Assembly (NCBI RefSeq): GCF_900099975.1
Contig: NZ_FNEI01000001.1
Span: 372,001-436,000, forward strand
From: Arthrobacter cupressi
GTDB lineage: Bacteria; Actinomycetota; Actinomycetes; Actinomycetales; Micrococcaceae
Length of the DNA: 64,000 nucleotides
Direction of reading: 5' to 3'
A program made the position numbers and the translations under genes. Positions within the stretch are counted from its first letter, which is position 1; every line of letters begins with the position of its first letter. The notes under the pieces are model-generated. The model saw only the letters and a list, made by a program, of their open reading frames with translations. It was not told the origin of the DNA and did no database searches. Below, piece after piece: positions 26,819-36,322 of this stretch.

Positions 26819-28285
26819 ATGACGCAGAAGGTGCACAAAGGCCTCCACCATGGCATCCCCACGTATTCGCTCGACGATGGAGGCCCCTGCAACGGGAAGC
26901 TCCATGTCGGCGTTGGCATGCGGGATGAGCCTGCGGTGCTGGCCGGCATCACCCACCTGGTGGAACATCTCCTGCTCCGCATGGTCCAGCCGCAGACCGT
27001 GCTGCATGGCGGGACGACCGGCACGGAGTCCGTGGAGTTTTGGGCCAGCGGGGAGCCGGAGGACGTCGCTGCGTTCCTCAATGCCATCGCCGCGGCCGTG
27101 TGCCGGTTCCAGGACGTGTCCGGGGAGGACATCGGCCGGGAGAAGGCTGTGATCCAAGCGGAGGACCCGAACAAATTCCGGGCGGTATCGAGCGGGCTCT
27201 ACGGCTATCGTTTTGGGGCCGCGGATCTCGGGAACGCTCATTTCGGTGCCCCGGCAACGGAAAGCCTCGGCATGTCTGAGTTGCTGTCCTGGGCGCGGCA
27301 GTGGTTCGTCGCGGAAAACGCTGCCCTGACCTTCACCGGCGAGGTCCCGGCGGCCTTGGACGTCAGCATGCCCCCGGGCAGTATCCCGGAGCGGAGCGTG
27401 GCAGTTCCGCTCATCACCGAGCCGACGCTGGTGGTCTCCCGGAAGGACGGCGTGGCTTTGTCCCTGCTGGTCCCGGACGCGGACGCCGAGCTGCTTGCTG
27501 AGGCACTGCGCTACGAACTGTGTGCTCGTCTCCGCCACGACTACGGTCTGGTCTACTCAGTGGTCGATTTCCAGGCTCCGATGGACGCCGACACGGTGCA
27601 GCTGGACCTCATCCTGGACCCGACGTCGTCGAACATCCCGGCAGCCTTCGACGCCGGAACCGCGGCTCTCCACGACATCGCCAGCACCGGTTTCAGCGTG
27701 GAAGCACTGGACTACACGCGCAAGGCTCGCGCCTCCGATCTGGAGTACGGACGGTCCGTGCCCGACTGGCACCTCGACCGGCTGGCCGTGCGCGGATTGC
27801 GCGGGTGGAGCACGCCCGGCCTGAAAACGGTCACCCGGCATACGGACTCGACGACGGCGGTCAGCCTCGCTGCGTCCCTGGCGGCAAGCATGGAAAGCCT
27901 CATGGTTGCCGTCGCCGGATACGCGAAGCCCCGCCGGAAACACGCGGCCGCCCAGGGACTCGCCTTCGAGAGTTTCCTGATCTGGCGGGACACAGCACCT
28001 GCAGTGCCGAACGGGCACAGGGCCTGGCAGGCGAAGGACTCGGAAGCCGTCCTTTGGCTCACTCCGGACCGCCTGCTGAAGCGCAGCGGCAAGAAAACCA
28101 AGGCGATCGAACTCGCGGACATCGCAGTCGCGGGCGACCGAAGCTGCGGCTGTGTTTGCCTCCTGGACCGCCACGGCCGGAGCCTGGACTTCGACGTCAC
28201 CGAGTGGAGGAAGGGCAAGGAGCTGCGCAGCTCCTTGCTCGCGGCCGTCCCTGAGGATACGGTCCGCGTCTTCCCGGCGGACTAG
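26819..28285 (+). CDS. M16 (insulinase/pitrilysin) peptidase-like protein with an extra C-terminal domain
   Basis: A 488-residue protein with the inverted zinc motif of M16 peptidases, His46-x-x-Glu49-His50 in ITHLVEHLLLR, and a candidate third ligand, Glu115, in REKAVIQAE, about 65 residues later (about 76 is usual, so a loop is shortened). The rest of the N-terminal half (residues 1-200) and a second M16-like half (about 205-370, with YELCARLRHDYGLVYSVVDF resembling the R-x-x-x-G-L-x-Y signature) follow. The last 90 residues look like a PH-type beta domain (DRLLKRSGKKTKAIELADI, RHGRSLDFDVTEW). No signal peptide. ATG at 26819 has GGGAG 11 nt upstream. It sits between divergent pmt and rsmI. 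Peptidase activity is plausible; the substrate is unknown. Confidence 0.7.
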   Translation: MTQKVHKGLHHGIPTYSLDDGGPCNGKLHVGVGMRDEPAVLAGITHLVEHLLLRMVQPQTVLHGGTTGTESVEFWASGEPEDVAAFLNAIAAAVCRFQDVSGEDIGREKAVIQAEDPNKFRAVSSGLYGYRFGAADLGNAHFGAPATESLGMSELLSWARQWFVAENAALTFTGEVPAALDVSMPPGSIPERSVAVPLITEPTLVVSRKDGVALSLLVPDADAELLAEALRYELCARLRHDYGLVYSVVDFQAPMDADTVQLDLILDPTSSNIPAAFDAGTAALHDIASTGFSVEALDYTRKARASDLEYGRSVPDWHLDRLAVRGLRGWSTPGLKTVTRHTDSTTAVSLAASLAASMESLMVAVAGYAKPRRKHAAAQGLAFESFLIWRDTAPAVPNGHRAWQAKDSEAVLWLTPDRLLKRSGKKTKAIELADIAVAGDRSCGCVCLLDRHGRSLDFDVTEWRKGKELRSSLLAAVPEDTVRVFPAD

Positions 28286-28288
28286 TTC

Positions 28289-28320
28289 GCGAGGGCCCTG
28301 ATCTGAGCGAAGCGAGGATT
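28289..28320. repeat. Diverged copy of the 18.1-kb intergenic repeat, inverted
   Basis: The sequence GCGAGGGCCC...GAGCGAAGCGAG just after the M16-like stop matches the reverse complement of the 18088-18202 repeat core at about 27 of 32 positions. It lies in the 84-bp gap before rsmI. Confidence 0.6.
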
Positions 28321-28369
28321 GGGATCGAACTGGGCGCTAGCCGCTCCGGGTACAAGTACGCTTGGTCGG

Positions 28370-29302
28370 GTGAGTGAACAAGCAGAGCCCCAAGCCGACG
28401 TCGACGATTCCGCCCCGGAAGCCCGCACGGAAGACGCCCTGACCCGCGACCTCCTGCCCGTGACCCCGGGTGGCGGCCGGATCGTGCTCGCCGCGACGCC
28501 GATCGGCAACGTCGGCGATGCCTCCAGCCGCTTGGTGGAGCTGCTGCAGACCGCACACATCATTGCCGCTGAAGACACCCGCCGGCTGCACCGGCTGGTG
28601 CACGCGCTCGGCATCGAAGTTTCCGGCCGGGTCATCAGCTACCACGAACACAACGAAGCCACCAAGACCGCGGACCTCCTGGAACAGGTCCAGGCAGGAA
28701 AAACCATCCTGATGGTGAGCGACGCCGGCATGCCCGCCGTCTCGGACCCCGGCTTCCGGCTTGTTGAGGGAGCCGTGGCGGCAGGCCTGTTCGTCACCGC
28801 CGTGCCGGGCCCGTCCGCTGTGCTGACGGCGCTCGCCCTCTCCGGACTGCCCACCGACCGCTTCTGCTTCGAGGGCTTCCTGCCCCGGAAGGCAGGGGAG
28901 CGCAGCTCCCGCCTGGCAGAGCTCGACGGCGAACGCCGCACCATGGTGTTCTTCGAAGCCCCGCACCGGCTCGAAGCCATGCTCCGGGCGCTGCACGACC
29001 GCTTCGGCGCTGAGCGCAGGGTCGCCGTGTGCCGGGAACTGACCAAGACCTACGAAGAAGTCCTTCGCGGTACGGTCCAGGAACTCCTCGAATGGGCGGA
29101 AAACAACGAAGTCCGCGGTGAAATCGCCGTGGTGGTGGAAGGTGCCCCGGAAAAGGCGCCCGGCACTCCCGAGGACCACGTGGCGGCCGTCAACGAACTG
29201 GTGGCGCAGGGAATCCGGCTCAAGGAAGCCGTGGCCGCGGTGGCCGAAGAAGCCCGGGTCAGCAAGCGCGAGCTCTACTCTGCCGTGCTCGCGGCGCGTT
29301 AA
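28370..29302 (+). CDS. rsmI: 16S rRNA (cytidine1402-2'-O)-methyltransferase
   Basis: SAM-dependent enzyme that 2'-O-methylates C1402 in the 16S decoding centre. The tetrapyrrole-methylase fold is clear: GRIVLAATPIGNVGDAS, IIAAEDTRRLHRL, HEHNE, VSDAGMPAVSDPG, VPGPSAVLTALALSGLPTDRF and FFEAPHRL. The C-terminal RsmI helix-turn-helix with SKRELYSAVL is present. The GTG at 28370 gives 310 residues with an acidic N-terminal extension; there is no strong Shine-Dalgarno sequence, so the start is uncertain. The gene order near pmt is conserved in actinobacteria. Confidence 0.94.
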   Translation: MSEQAEPQADVDDSAPEARTEDALTRDLLPVTPGGGRIVLAATPIGNVGDASSRLVELLQTAHIIAAEDTRRLHRLVHALGIEVSGRVISYHEHNEATKTADLLEQVQAGKTILMVSDAGMPAVSDPGFRLVEGAVAAGLFVTAVPGPSAVLTALALSGLPTDRFCFEGFLPRKAGERSSRLAELDGERRTMVFFEAPHRLEAMLRALHDRFGAERRVAVCRELTKTYEEVLRGTVQELLEWAENNEVRGEIAVVVEGAPEKAPGTPEDHVAAVNELVAQGIRLKEAVAAVAEEARVSKRELYSAVLAAR

Positions 29303-29475
29303 GGCCGTGCTCGCGGCGCGGAAGGCATGGCCCGCAGAGGCCCCGGCGCCGGCTGTGCAAGTGCACAGAGAGCGGCGGTGGCGGCAGTGCGCGAAGGCGT
29401 AGACACTCTTTTGATTCCGGCAGTACCGTGGCAGTTAATCCCCGCAATAATGCGACCCACGTAACACCAAGGGTT

Positions 29476-29496
29476 GGTGCATTTCCACAATGCACC
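29476..29496 (+). promoter_or_regulatory. Small hairpin before the gabD-like start
   Basis: GGTGCAT (29476-29482) and ATGCACC (29490-29496) form a perfect 7-bp stem with a 7-nt loop, ending 8 nt before the AAGGAG ribosome site of the dehydrogenase gene. It could shield the ribosome site or mark an operator. Confidence 0.35.
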
Positions 29497-29515
29497 GCCT
29501 GACGAAGGAGTCACT

Positions 29516-30997
29516 GTGACTGTCACCGCAGAACGCGAAGCAGAACTGCTCGCCAAGGTTCCCACCGGTCTGTTCATCAACGGTGAGTGGCGCGACGCCT
29601 CCACCGGCAAGACCTTCGATGTCGAAGACCCGGCCACCGGCAAGGTCCTTCTGAGCATCGCCGACGCCACCAGCGAAGACGCCCTCGCCGCCCTCGCCGC
29701 GGCCGACGCCGCCCAGGCCGCCTGGGCCCGCACCGCACCGCGCGAGCGTGCAGAGATCCTCCGCCGCGCTTTCGAACTCGTCACCGAACGTGCCGAAGAT
29801 TTCGCCCTCCTCATGACCCTTGAAATGGGCAAGCCGCTGGCCGAGTCCCGCGGTGAGGTCACCTACGGTGCCGAGTTCCTGCGCTGGTTCTCCGAGGAGA
29901 CCGTCCGCGACTACGGCCGCTACGTCACCACCCCCGAGGGCAAGAACAAGATCCTGGTCCAGCGCAAGCCCGTTGGCCCGTGCCTGCTGATCACCCCATG
30001 GAACTTCCCGCTGGCCATGGCCACCCGCAAGGTCGGCCCGGCCCTCGCCGCGGGCTGCACGGTGATTATCAAGCCCGCCAAGTTCACTCCGCTGACCACC
30101 CAGCTGTTCGTGGCCACCCTGGAAGAGGCCGGCGTGCCCGCCGGCGTGGTCAACGTGGTGTCCTCCTCGAGCGCGTCCTCGATCTCGGGTCCGATCATGA
30201 AGGACTCCCGCCTCCGCAAGGTTTCCTTCACCGGCTCCACCCCGGTGGGCAAGCGCCTGATCGCCGACGCCGCCAACAACGTCCTGCGCACCTCGATGGA
30301 GCTGGGCGGCAACGCACCGTTCATCGTGTTTGAAGACGCCGACCTGGACAAGGCCGTCGAAGGCGCCATGGCCGCCAAGATGCGCAACATGGGCGAGGCC
30401 TGCACCGCCGCCAACCGCTTCCTGGTCCACGAGTCCGTAGCTGCCGAATTCACCGCGAAGTTCGCAGCCGCCATGGGCGCCCTCACCACGGGCCGCGGCA
30501 CCGAAGACACCACCAAGGTGGGTCCGCTGATCGACTCCGGCGCCCGCGACGACGTCCACGCACTGGTCACCGCTGCCGTGGCCCAGGGCGCAACGGTCGC
30601 CACCGGCGGTGGTCCCGTGGACGGCGACGGTTACTTCTACGCCCCCACGGTCCTCTCGAACGTCCCGAACGACGCCGACATCCTTGGCTCCGAGATCTTC
30701 GGACCGGTGGCCCCCGTGACCACCTTCGCCACCGAAGAGCAGGCCATCAAGCTGGCCAACGCGAGCGAATACGGCCTGGCATCCTACCTCTACACCCGCG
30801 ACTACGCCCGCATGTTCCGCGTGGCCGAGCAGATCGAATTCGGCATGGTCGGCTTCAACGCCGGTGTCATCTCGAACGCCGCCGCACCGTTCGGCGGCGT
30901 GAAGCAGTCCGGCCTGGGCCGTGAAGGCGGCGCCGAAGGCATCGCCGAGTACACCACCACCCAGTACATCGGCATCGCCGACCCGTACGCCGGCTAG
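29516..30997 (+). CDS. gabD: NAD(P)-dependent succinate-semialdehyde dehydrogenase
   Basis: Aldehyde dehydrogenase superfamily enzyme, best assigned to oxidation of succinate semialdehyde to succinate (GABA shunt). The 493-residue protein has the Rossmann region with PWNFPLAMATRK and SFTGSTPVGK, catalytic Glu262 in MELGGNAP, catalytic Cys296 in MGEACTAANRF, and EIFGPVAPV plus GGVKQSGLGREGG near the end. GTG at 29516 is set by AAGGAG five bases upstream. There are no GABA transaminase or permease genes next to it, so the substrate call rests on family similarity only. A strong terminator follows. Confidence 0.86.
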   Translation: MTVTAEREAELLAKVPTGLFINGEWRDASTGKTFDVEDPATGKVLLSIADATSEDALAALAAADAAQAAWARTAPRERAEILRRAFELVTERAEDFALLMTLEMGKPLAESRGEVTYGAEFLRWFSEETVRDYGRYVTTPEGKNKILVQRKPVGPCLLITPWNFPLAMATRKVGPALAAGCTVIIKPAKFTPLTTQLFVATLEEAGVPAGVVNVVSSSSASSISGPIMKDSRLRKVSFTGSTPVGKRLIADAANNVLRTSMELGGNAPFIVFEDADLDKAVEGAMAAKMRNMGEACTAANRFLVHESVAAEFTAKFAAAMGALTTGRGTEDTTKVGPLIDSGARDDVHALVTAAVAQGATVATGGGPVDGDGYFYAPTVLSNVPNDADILGSEIFGPVAPVTTFATEEQAIKLANASEYGLASYLYTRDYARMFRVAEQIEFGMVGFNAGVISNAAAPFGGVKQSGLGREGGAEGIAEYTTTQYIGIADPYAG

Positions 30998-31020
30998 GCA
31001 GCCAGCTCCACGCAACAGGC

Positions 31021-31058
31021 GAGGGCCCGGCTCCGGAACACTCCGGAGCCGGGCCCTC
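31021..31058. terminator. Bidirectional hairpin between gabD and the TgpA operon
   Basis: A perfect 17-bp stem (31021-31037 with 31042-31058) with a 4-nt loop sits between the two convergent transcription units. It is GC-rich, with no T-tract on the + side. Confidence 0.75.
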
Positions 31059-31098
31059 GCCGTATGCGGGCTCGGCTTTGATCAGTTACTGCGTTTGT

Positions 31099-33600
31099 TC
31101 AGTTACCGCGACGCAGCGGGCGGACAGCCTTCCGCAAGTTCCCGATGAACGCGCCCGCGCGCACCGCGCCACGGCCGGCCCAGCGGAACGGCGCGGAAAT
31201 CGTCCGGAACCACCGGGACAACAACGACGGCGGGAACCAGTCCGCGCGCAGGCGCACCAGCCATGACCTTCCGCGCCGCAGCATCGCCCGGACCGCGGAC
31301 AGCCGGTCCGCGGTGAGCCGGGCCCCGGCGCCGGGTGCGCCGCCATCCGCGGGACGGCCGTAACGGTGCCGTTCGAAATCGGCGGTGAGCGCGTGCACCG
31401 CCCGCATGCCGGCGTCGTCGGCGAGGGCCGAAGGGATGGACCCCTGCAGGCCGGCCGCGAAATGCCGCGGCGTCTCGCTTGGCCGCGGGACGTGGCCGTA
31501 GTCCCGGGCCAGATCCTGGAGTTCATCCCACGCCAGCGCGGGGGGGACCGCGGGGCCGGCCTGTCCCGGCGGGCGGACCTCCCGCAGGCGGCGGGCCCGT
31601 ATCCCGGCCCGGAGCAGGCGCGGTGACGCCAGCAAGGCTGCCGCAAGCAGGGCGCCGGCCAGGACGAAGACCGCCTGCGGAATCCCGGTTCCGGCACCCG
31701 TCCCGGTGCCCGGCAGCGGGGCTGGCGCAACGGCGCTGCTGCTGGGCAGCGGGGTCTGGTTGGGGACCGGGATGTCATCCTCGTCCAGGTTGCTGCCGCT
31801 ACCGCCGGGGGTTACGGCATCGGCCGCGTAGTCCGGAACCGAACCCCGCGACGGGGTGGGCTCGAAAGGAACCCAGCCAAGCCCCTCGAAATAGAGCTCG
31901 GGCCAGGCGTGTGCGTCGCGGGCATCCACCGAAAACTCGGTGAGCGGATCGCGCCCGCCCACGGCGATGTTGTTCCCGGTGGGATGGCCCGGTGCGTACC
32001 CGACGGCGATCCTGCTGGGGATGCCCGTAACCCGGGCCATGACGGCCATGGCCGAGGCGAAGTGCACGCAGTACCCGCTCTTCTGCTGCAGGAAATCGGC
32101 CAGCACGGACAGGCCGTTGCCGTCGTAACCGCCCTGGACCGGGGCCTGCAGGGAGTACGTGAATTCCGCCGAACGCAGGTACCGCTGGATGGCAAGGGCC
32201 TTGGCGAAGTTGTTCCGGAGACCCGTGGTCAGGGTCCCGGCCGTGTTCCGGACGATTTCCGGAACGTTGCCCGGAACCTGGGTGAACTCCTCGGAAAGCT
32301 CGCCGTCAGCCGGGGATGCTGTTCCCGCCTGCGTCAGGGCGGCCGCCGTGATCCGGGGGGAGACCGAGACCACCGTGTAATGCTGGTTCCGGGACGTGCG
32401 GTCTTCGCCCCGGATACTCAAAGTCAGCGGATCCCAGGACCAGCGGCCGTTGAGCCCGTTGACGGCCGCGGGCGTATACGGGACGGGGAGGTAGGGGCTG
32501 GTGAACTGGCCGGTGTCGATGATCGTCAGGTCACGGACGAGCTCCTCGGGAAGCGTGTATCCGGGAACGATTTGCCCGGTGCCGAGCCTGCGGCTGGAGG
32601 CCCTGTCGTCGGGTGCCCAGCTTTCGCCCTCGAAGCGGTCGATAGTGACCGACCGCAGGTAGACCGGGGTGCTGGAACTCGTGGCGTAGGTGATCCTGCC
32701 GTCGCCAGTGGGCGTGCGCAGGCTGTTGCCCAGGGTGATCATGGGGTTCAGCCCGTTGGAAGGCCCCCAGGGATTCAGGCGTGACCCCACCGGGAACGTG
32801 CCCTGGTCGAAGCCGGGGACGGCCAGGGGGAGGACCAGGCCCACGGCGAGTGCGGCGCCGCCAAGCACCACGGAGCGCCGGAGCTGGCCCTGCCCGCGCC
32901 CCGTTCCGGACTGGAGCCGGGCGTCCGGGGCGAACCACTGCGCGCACCCCAGGAGCAGGATGAAACCGGCCGATGCCGCCAGGAATCCGGCCAGCCCGGC
33001 ACCCTGCGGCTTGATCGTGGCCGGGACCACGAGCACCGCGAGCAGGCCCAGGCCCGAGGTGGCCGGCAAGGCCAGGGGGACGGCCAAGGTATCCATCAGG
33101 AGCACCACGAGGCCCAGGCACAGGCAAATCAGCAGCACGATTCCGGTGTTCGGGGCCACCGGCGCGGTTTCCGCATAGACGGTCTCGCCGGCCCGGTCGA
33201 ACAGCACGAAAGCCTGCTTGAGGGTGTCCGGTCCCGGGATGAAGCCGGCGATGCTTTCCTTCCTGAGGAACGTGTTGCACAGGATGAACACGAGCGCGGC
33301 GAAACCGCCCAGGGTGACCAGGGCCGCCGGTGCCCGCAGGGCCCGCAGCACCGCCATGGCCAGGGCCACGACGCCGACGGTGATGATGACAGGGCTCAGC
33401 CAGGCCCAACCCCTCAGGACGCCATTGAGTGACAACGATGCGCCGATGACGGCGGCGGCGATAGCACCGGCCATGGCCCACGGATAAGGGCCGACGGGCC
33501 TCCTAACGGGCCCCGGACTGCGGGACGGCGCGGCTGCACTGCCCGCGGCCGCACCGCGGACCTGTCCGGGCACCGCGGCTCCGCCGCGCTGCCCGCTCAT
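31099..33600 (-). CDS. TgpA family transglutaminase-like membrane protein (DUF3488 plus transglutaminase core)
   Basis: An 833-residue membrane protein. The first 280 residues hold about seven spans (DUF3488 region). An extracytoplasmic transglutaminase-like domain follows with Cys511 in SGYCVHFASAMAVMARVTGIPSRIAVGY, His564 in DARDAHAWPE, and GWVPFEPTPS. A Pro/Ser-rich linker, one more span (about 655-675) and a cytoplasmic DUF4129-like tail end the protein. Homologous to P. aeruginosa TgpA, which is essential, and common in actinobacteria beside MoxR and DUF58. ATG at 33600 was chosen; in-frame GTG at 33633 overlaps the DUF58 gene. It is the last gene of the moxR-DUF58-tgpA operon. Confidence 0.9.
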   Translation of the reverse strand: MSGQRGGAAVPGQVRGAAAGSAAAPSRSPGPVRRPVGPYPWAMAGAIAAAVIGASLSLNGVLRGWAWLSPVIITVGVVALAMAVLRALRAPAALVTLGGFAALVFILCNTFLRKESIAGFIPGPDTLKQAFVLFDRAGETVYAETAPVAPNTGIVLLICLCLGLVVLLMDTLAVPLALPATSGLGLLAVLVVPATIKPQGAGLAGFLAASAGFILLLGCAQWFAPDARLQSGTGRGQGQLRRSVVLGGAALAVGLVLPLAVPGFDQGTFPVGSRLNPWGPSNGLNPMITLGNSLRTPTGDGRITYATSSSTPVYLRSVTIDRFEGESWAPDDRASSRRLGTGQIVPGYTLPEELVRDLTIIDTGQFTSPYLPVPYTPAAVNGLNGRWSWDPLTLSIRGEDRTSRNQHYTVVSVSPRITAAALTQAGTASPADGELSEEFTQVPGNVPEIVRNTAGTLTTGLRNNFAKALAIQRYLRSAEFTYSLQAPVQGGYDGNGLSVLADFLQQKSGYCVHFASAMAVMARVTGIPSRIAVGYAPGHPTGNNIAVGGRDPLTEFSVDARDAHAWPELYFEGLGWVPFEPTPSRGSVPDYAADAVTPGGSGSNLDEDDIPVPNQTPLPSSSAVAPAPLPGTGTGAGTGIPQAVFVLAGALLAAALLASPRLLRAGIRARRLREVRPPGQAGPAVPPALAWDELQDLARDYGHVPRPSETPRHFAAGLQGSIPSALADDAGMRAVHALTADFERHRYGRPADGGAPGAGARLTADRLSAVRAMLRRGRSWLVRLRADWFPPSLLSRWFRTISAPFRWAGRGAVRAGAFIGNLRKAVRPLRRGN

Positions 33601-33613
33601 CGCCTCACCGCAC

Positions 33614-35077
33614 TCATCGCTCCACCGCCGCACCGCGCCGCACGTCCATGGCGGCGGCGGCCGCCGCCATGATCTCGCCCTGGTCGAACGCGGACCAGGC
33701 AGCCGTCAGCTGCGTGCGCGGAGTGACGGCGAGTGCCCGCCAGCCGCCCAGGCGCAGCGCGTCCACCGCGGCCTGGGCGCTGCGGGGATGTTCGGTGACC
33801 AGCAGCGCGAAGGCATTCGCGCCGAAACCGGCAGCAGGGGCAAGGGCGCGGGCCTCGGCCTCGCCCAGCGTGCCCAGCAGGGCGAGCACCGGGCCGCGCA
33901 GCCGGTGCGCCGCGAGCTTGTCCATCAGCCGGTCATCAAAAGCCGCCTCGCCGCCGTCGGGATTGCCGCCGTCACCGCGCTTGCCCTCACCGCCCTTGGC
34001 GTCATTGCGCCGGATGTCACCGCGCCTGCCCTCGCCGTGCGGGTGCCGGGGGCCGTCCAATTGGATCGCGGCCAGGCTCTCGCCGATGGACTGCAGCCCG
34101 CCGCTGCCGCTGTATTCCTCGGCATCCGGGAACGGTGCCGAGCGGGAACCGTGGAACGCGGGGTTGCCGGCGGCGTCAAGGAACCGCAGCGAGTAGTTGC
34201 GTTCGGCGAGGTGCGCGCTGATGGACATCGCCGCCGTCACGGCCCACTCGAAGCTGTCGCTGCTCAGCAGTTCGAACGAATCGTCGTGGACAGCCGGGAA
34301 ACGGGACCCCGGCCCGATGGCGAAGGAGGAATAGCGGTGGTCCATGATGATGGTGGCCTCGGGGGTGGTGACGGATTCCTCCTGCCTGACCATCAGTTCG
34401 CCGTGGTGGGCGGTCGCCGCCCAGTGGACCCGGCGCATCGGGTCGCCGTGCCGGTACTCGCGCGTCATCACGTCGTCGTCGCTCGGGTTGGCCCGGATCC
34501 GGGTGGCCGTGACGCCGTCGTTGCCGCGCGCGCCCGCCAGCCCGGTCGCCGGAAGCTCGACGGCGGCCGGCGTCACCGTGAGCAACTCGCCTTCGTCGAT
34601 GGTGTGCCGGTGCAGCGACAAGCCGAACGGATCGCAGAACTCGGCGGTCACGGGGCCGATCTTGAACTGGCCGCGCCTGCCCGAGCGCAGGTGGTATTCG
34701 TAGCGGCTGGTGCCTCCGCTGGCGGACCGGGCGGGGAAGCGGAACGCCGGCGGCTCGCCGAAGCGCGGAGGCAACTGCTCTTCCATGATCACTGAGGCGT
34801 TCGAGCTGCCCGTGCGCGCCACGGCGAGGCGAACCGTCGCGGTGGACGAGGTTTCCACGGTGGGCGGGATGAATTCCCGGAACACCTGGAACTTCGGCTT
34901 CAGGACCCGCACCCCGGCCAGGGACACCAGCGGCAGCACAATAAGCAGGATGCCCAGGGCCAGCAGGTCACGGCGCCCCATGATCTGGGCGAGCAGGAGC
35001 GAAGCGGTGCCCGCGGCCAGCAGGCCCCAGCCCCGGGTGGTGAACAAATGCTTCGGAAGCAGTTCCAGCAGGGCCAT
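33614..35077 (-). CDS. DUF58 domain protein
   Basis: A 487-residue protein with two N-terminal membrane spans (about 14-65), a beta-rich extracytoplasmic or cytoplasmic region, and the DUF58 (von Willebrand A-like) core. The core shows DPFGLSLHRHTIDEGELLTVTP, MTREYRHGDPMRRVHWAATA and LMVRQEESVTTPEATIIMD. DUF58 proteins act with MoxR AAA+ ATPases as substrate-binding partners. A charged, Gly/Asp/Arg-rich linker at about 345-385 is unusual low-complexity sequence. It lies between moxR (9 bp) and the TgpA gene. Confidence 0.9.
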   Translation of the reverse strand: MALLELLPKHLFTTRGWGLLAAGTASLLLAQIMGRRDLLALGILLIVLPLVSLAGVRVLKPKFQVFREFIPPTVETSSTATVRLAVARTGSSNASVIMEEQLPPRFGEPPAFRFPARSASGGTSRYEYHLRSGRRGQFKIGPVTAEFCDPFGLSLHRHTIDEGELLTVTPAAVELPATGLAGARGNDGVTATRIRANPSDDDVMTREYRHGDPMRRVHWAATAHHGELMVRQEESVTTPEATIIMDHRYSSFAIGPGSRFPAVHDDSFELLSSDSFEWAVTAAMSISAHLAERNYSLRFLDAAGNPAFHGSRSAPFPDAEEYSGSGGLQSIGESLAAIQLDGPRHPHGEGRRGDIRRNDAKGGEGKRGDGGNPDGGEAAFDDRLMDKLAAHRLRGPVLALLGTLGEAEARALAPAAGFGANAFALLVTEHPRSAQAAVDALRLGGWRALAVTPRTQLTAAWSAFDQGEIMAAAAAAMDVRRGAAVER

Positions 35078-35086
35078 GGCTGGCTC

Positions 35087-36172
35087 CTACGCGCGGCGGG
35101 CGTCGGCCGCGGAGTCCCGGCTCACCGGCAGGGAGGCCAGGATGGCGCGGATGACGCTCTGCGGGGTGTCGCCCGCACCGGCGGCCTTCCGCTCGAGGAT
35201 GATGCGGTGCGCGAGGACCGGTTCGGCCACCGCGACCACGTCGTCCGGCAGCACGAAGTCGCGGCCGTCCAGGGCAGCGGTGGCCTTTGCCGCGCGCAGG
35301 AGCTGCAGCAGGGAGCGCGGGCTTGCGCCGAGCCGGAGCCGGGCACTGTCGCGGGTGGCGTGCCCGATCGCCACGGTGTACTCCTTCACGGCCTGGGACA
35401 CGTACACCTGCTGCACTGCCGTGATCATGGCGGCGACGTCGGCAGCGGTTACCACCGGGGTGACCTTCGCCAGCGGGGACACGGCCTGGTGGGTTTCGAG
35501 CATCTCGATTTCGGAGGCCTGGTCCGGGTAACCCATGGAGATCCGGGCCATGAAACGGTCCCGCTGGGCCTCGGGGAGGGGATACGTCCCCTCCATTTCG
35601 ATCGGATTCTGGGTGGCAACCACCATGAACGGTTCGGCCATCTTGTAGGAGGTGCCGTCCACGGTGACCTGGTGCTCCTCCATGCATTCCAGGAGCGCGG
35701 ACTGCGTCTTCGCCGAAGCGCGGTTGATCTCGTCGCCGATGACGATGTTGGCGAATACCGCGCCCTTGCGGAACTCGAACTGCCGGGACGACTGGTTGTA
35801 GATGGACACGCCGGTCACGTCCGAGGGCAGCAGGTCAGGGGTGAACTGGATTCGGCTGACACCGCAGTCGATGCTCCGGGCGAGGGTCTTGGCGAGCATG
35901 GTCTTTCCCACGCCGGGAACGTCTTCCACCAGGAGGTGCCCCCGGGCGAGGAGCACGGTGAGGGCGAGCTTGGCGGCCTCTGCCTTGCCGTCGATCACCT
36001 GGTTGATGGCGGCCAGGATTTTTTCGCTGGCGGCGTGGAACTCCGCAGCGGGCATGGCGGCGTGCCTGTGCCCGTTGGGCGATCCCGGTTCGGCAGTGGA
36101 CTCTTCCGCACGGACAACGCTTTCGCGGACGATGTCCTGGTGCCGAACCGTGCTCTGATGCTGTGAATCCAT
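35087..36172 (-). CDS. MoxR family AAA+ ATPase
   Basis: Chaperone-like ATPase thought to activate or insert metals into VWA-domain partners. The 361-residue protein has Walker A (VPGVGKT), Walker B with VIGDEINRASAKTQSALLECM, sensor and Arg-finger residues (LPEAQRDRFMARI), and the C-terminal lid domain ending LGASPRSLLQLLRAAKATAALDGRDFVLP. ATG at 36172 is favoured by GAAGGG 6 nt upstream; ATG at 36190 and the open frame to 36229 are less likely. It is the first gene of an operon with DUF58 and TgpA-like genes and is divergent from tatD. Confidence 0.93.
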   Translation of the reverse strand: MDSQHQSTVRHQDIVRESVVRAEESTAEPGSPNGHRHAAMPAAEFHAASEKILAAINQVIDGKAEAAKLALTVLLARGHLLVEDVPGVGKTMLAKTLARSIDCGVSRIQFTPDLLPSDVTGVSIYNQSSRQFEFRKGAVFANIVIGDEINRASAKTQSALLECMEEHQVTVDGTSYKMAEPFMVVATQNPIEMEGTYPLPEAQRDRFMARISMGYPDQASEIEMLETHQAVSPLAKVTPVVTAADVAAMITAVQQVYVSQAVKEYTVAIGHATRDSARLRLGASPRSLLQLLRAAKATAALDGRDFVLPDDVVAVAEPVLAHRIILERKAAGAGDTPQSVIRAILASLPVSRDSAADARRA

Positions 36173-36322
36173 GGACAACCCTTCAGCCATGACGGAACCC
36201 CGCTGGCCTGCGCCGACGGGATGCTCCACCCCCTGATACCAAGACTACCCAGCCGGTGCCCGCCGCAGACAGGGGCCAGCGCCGCGTCCAATGCGCGGAC
36301 CGCGGGCCGCTAGGGTTGACGC

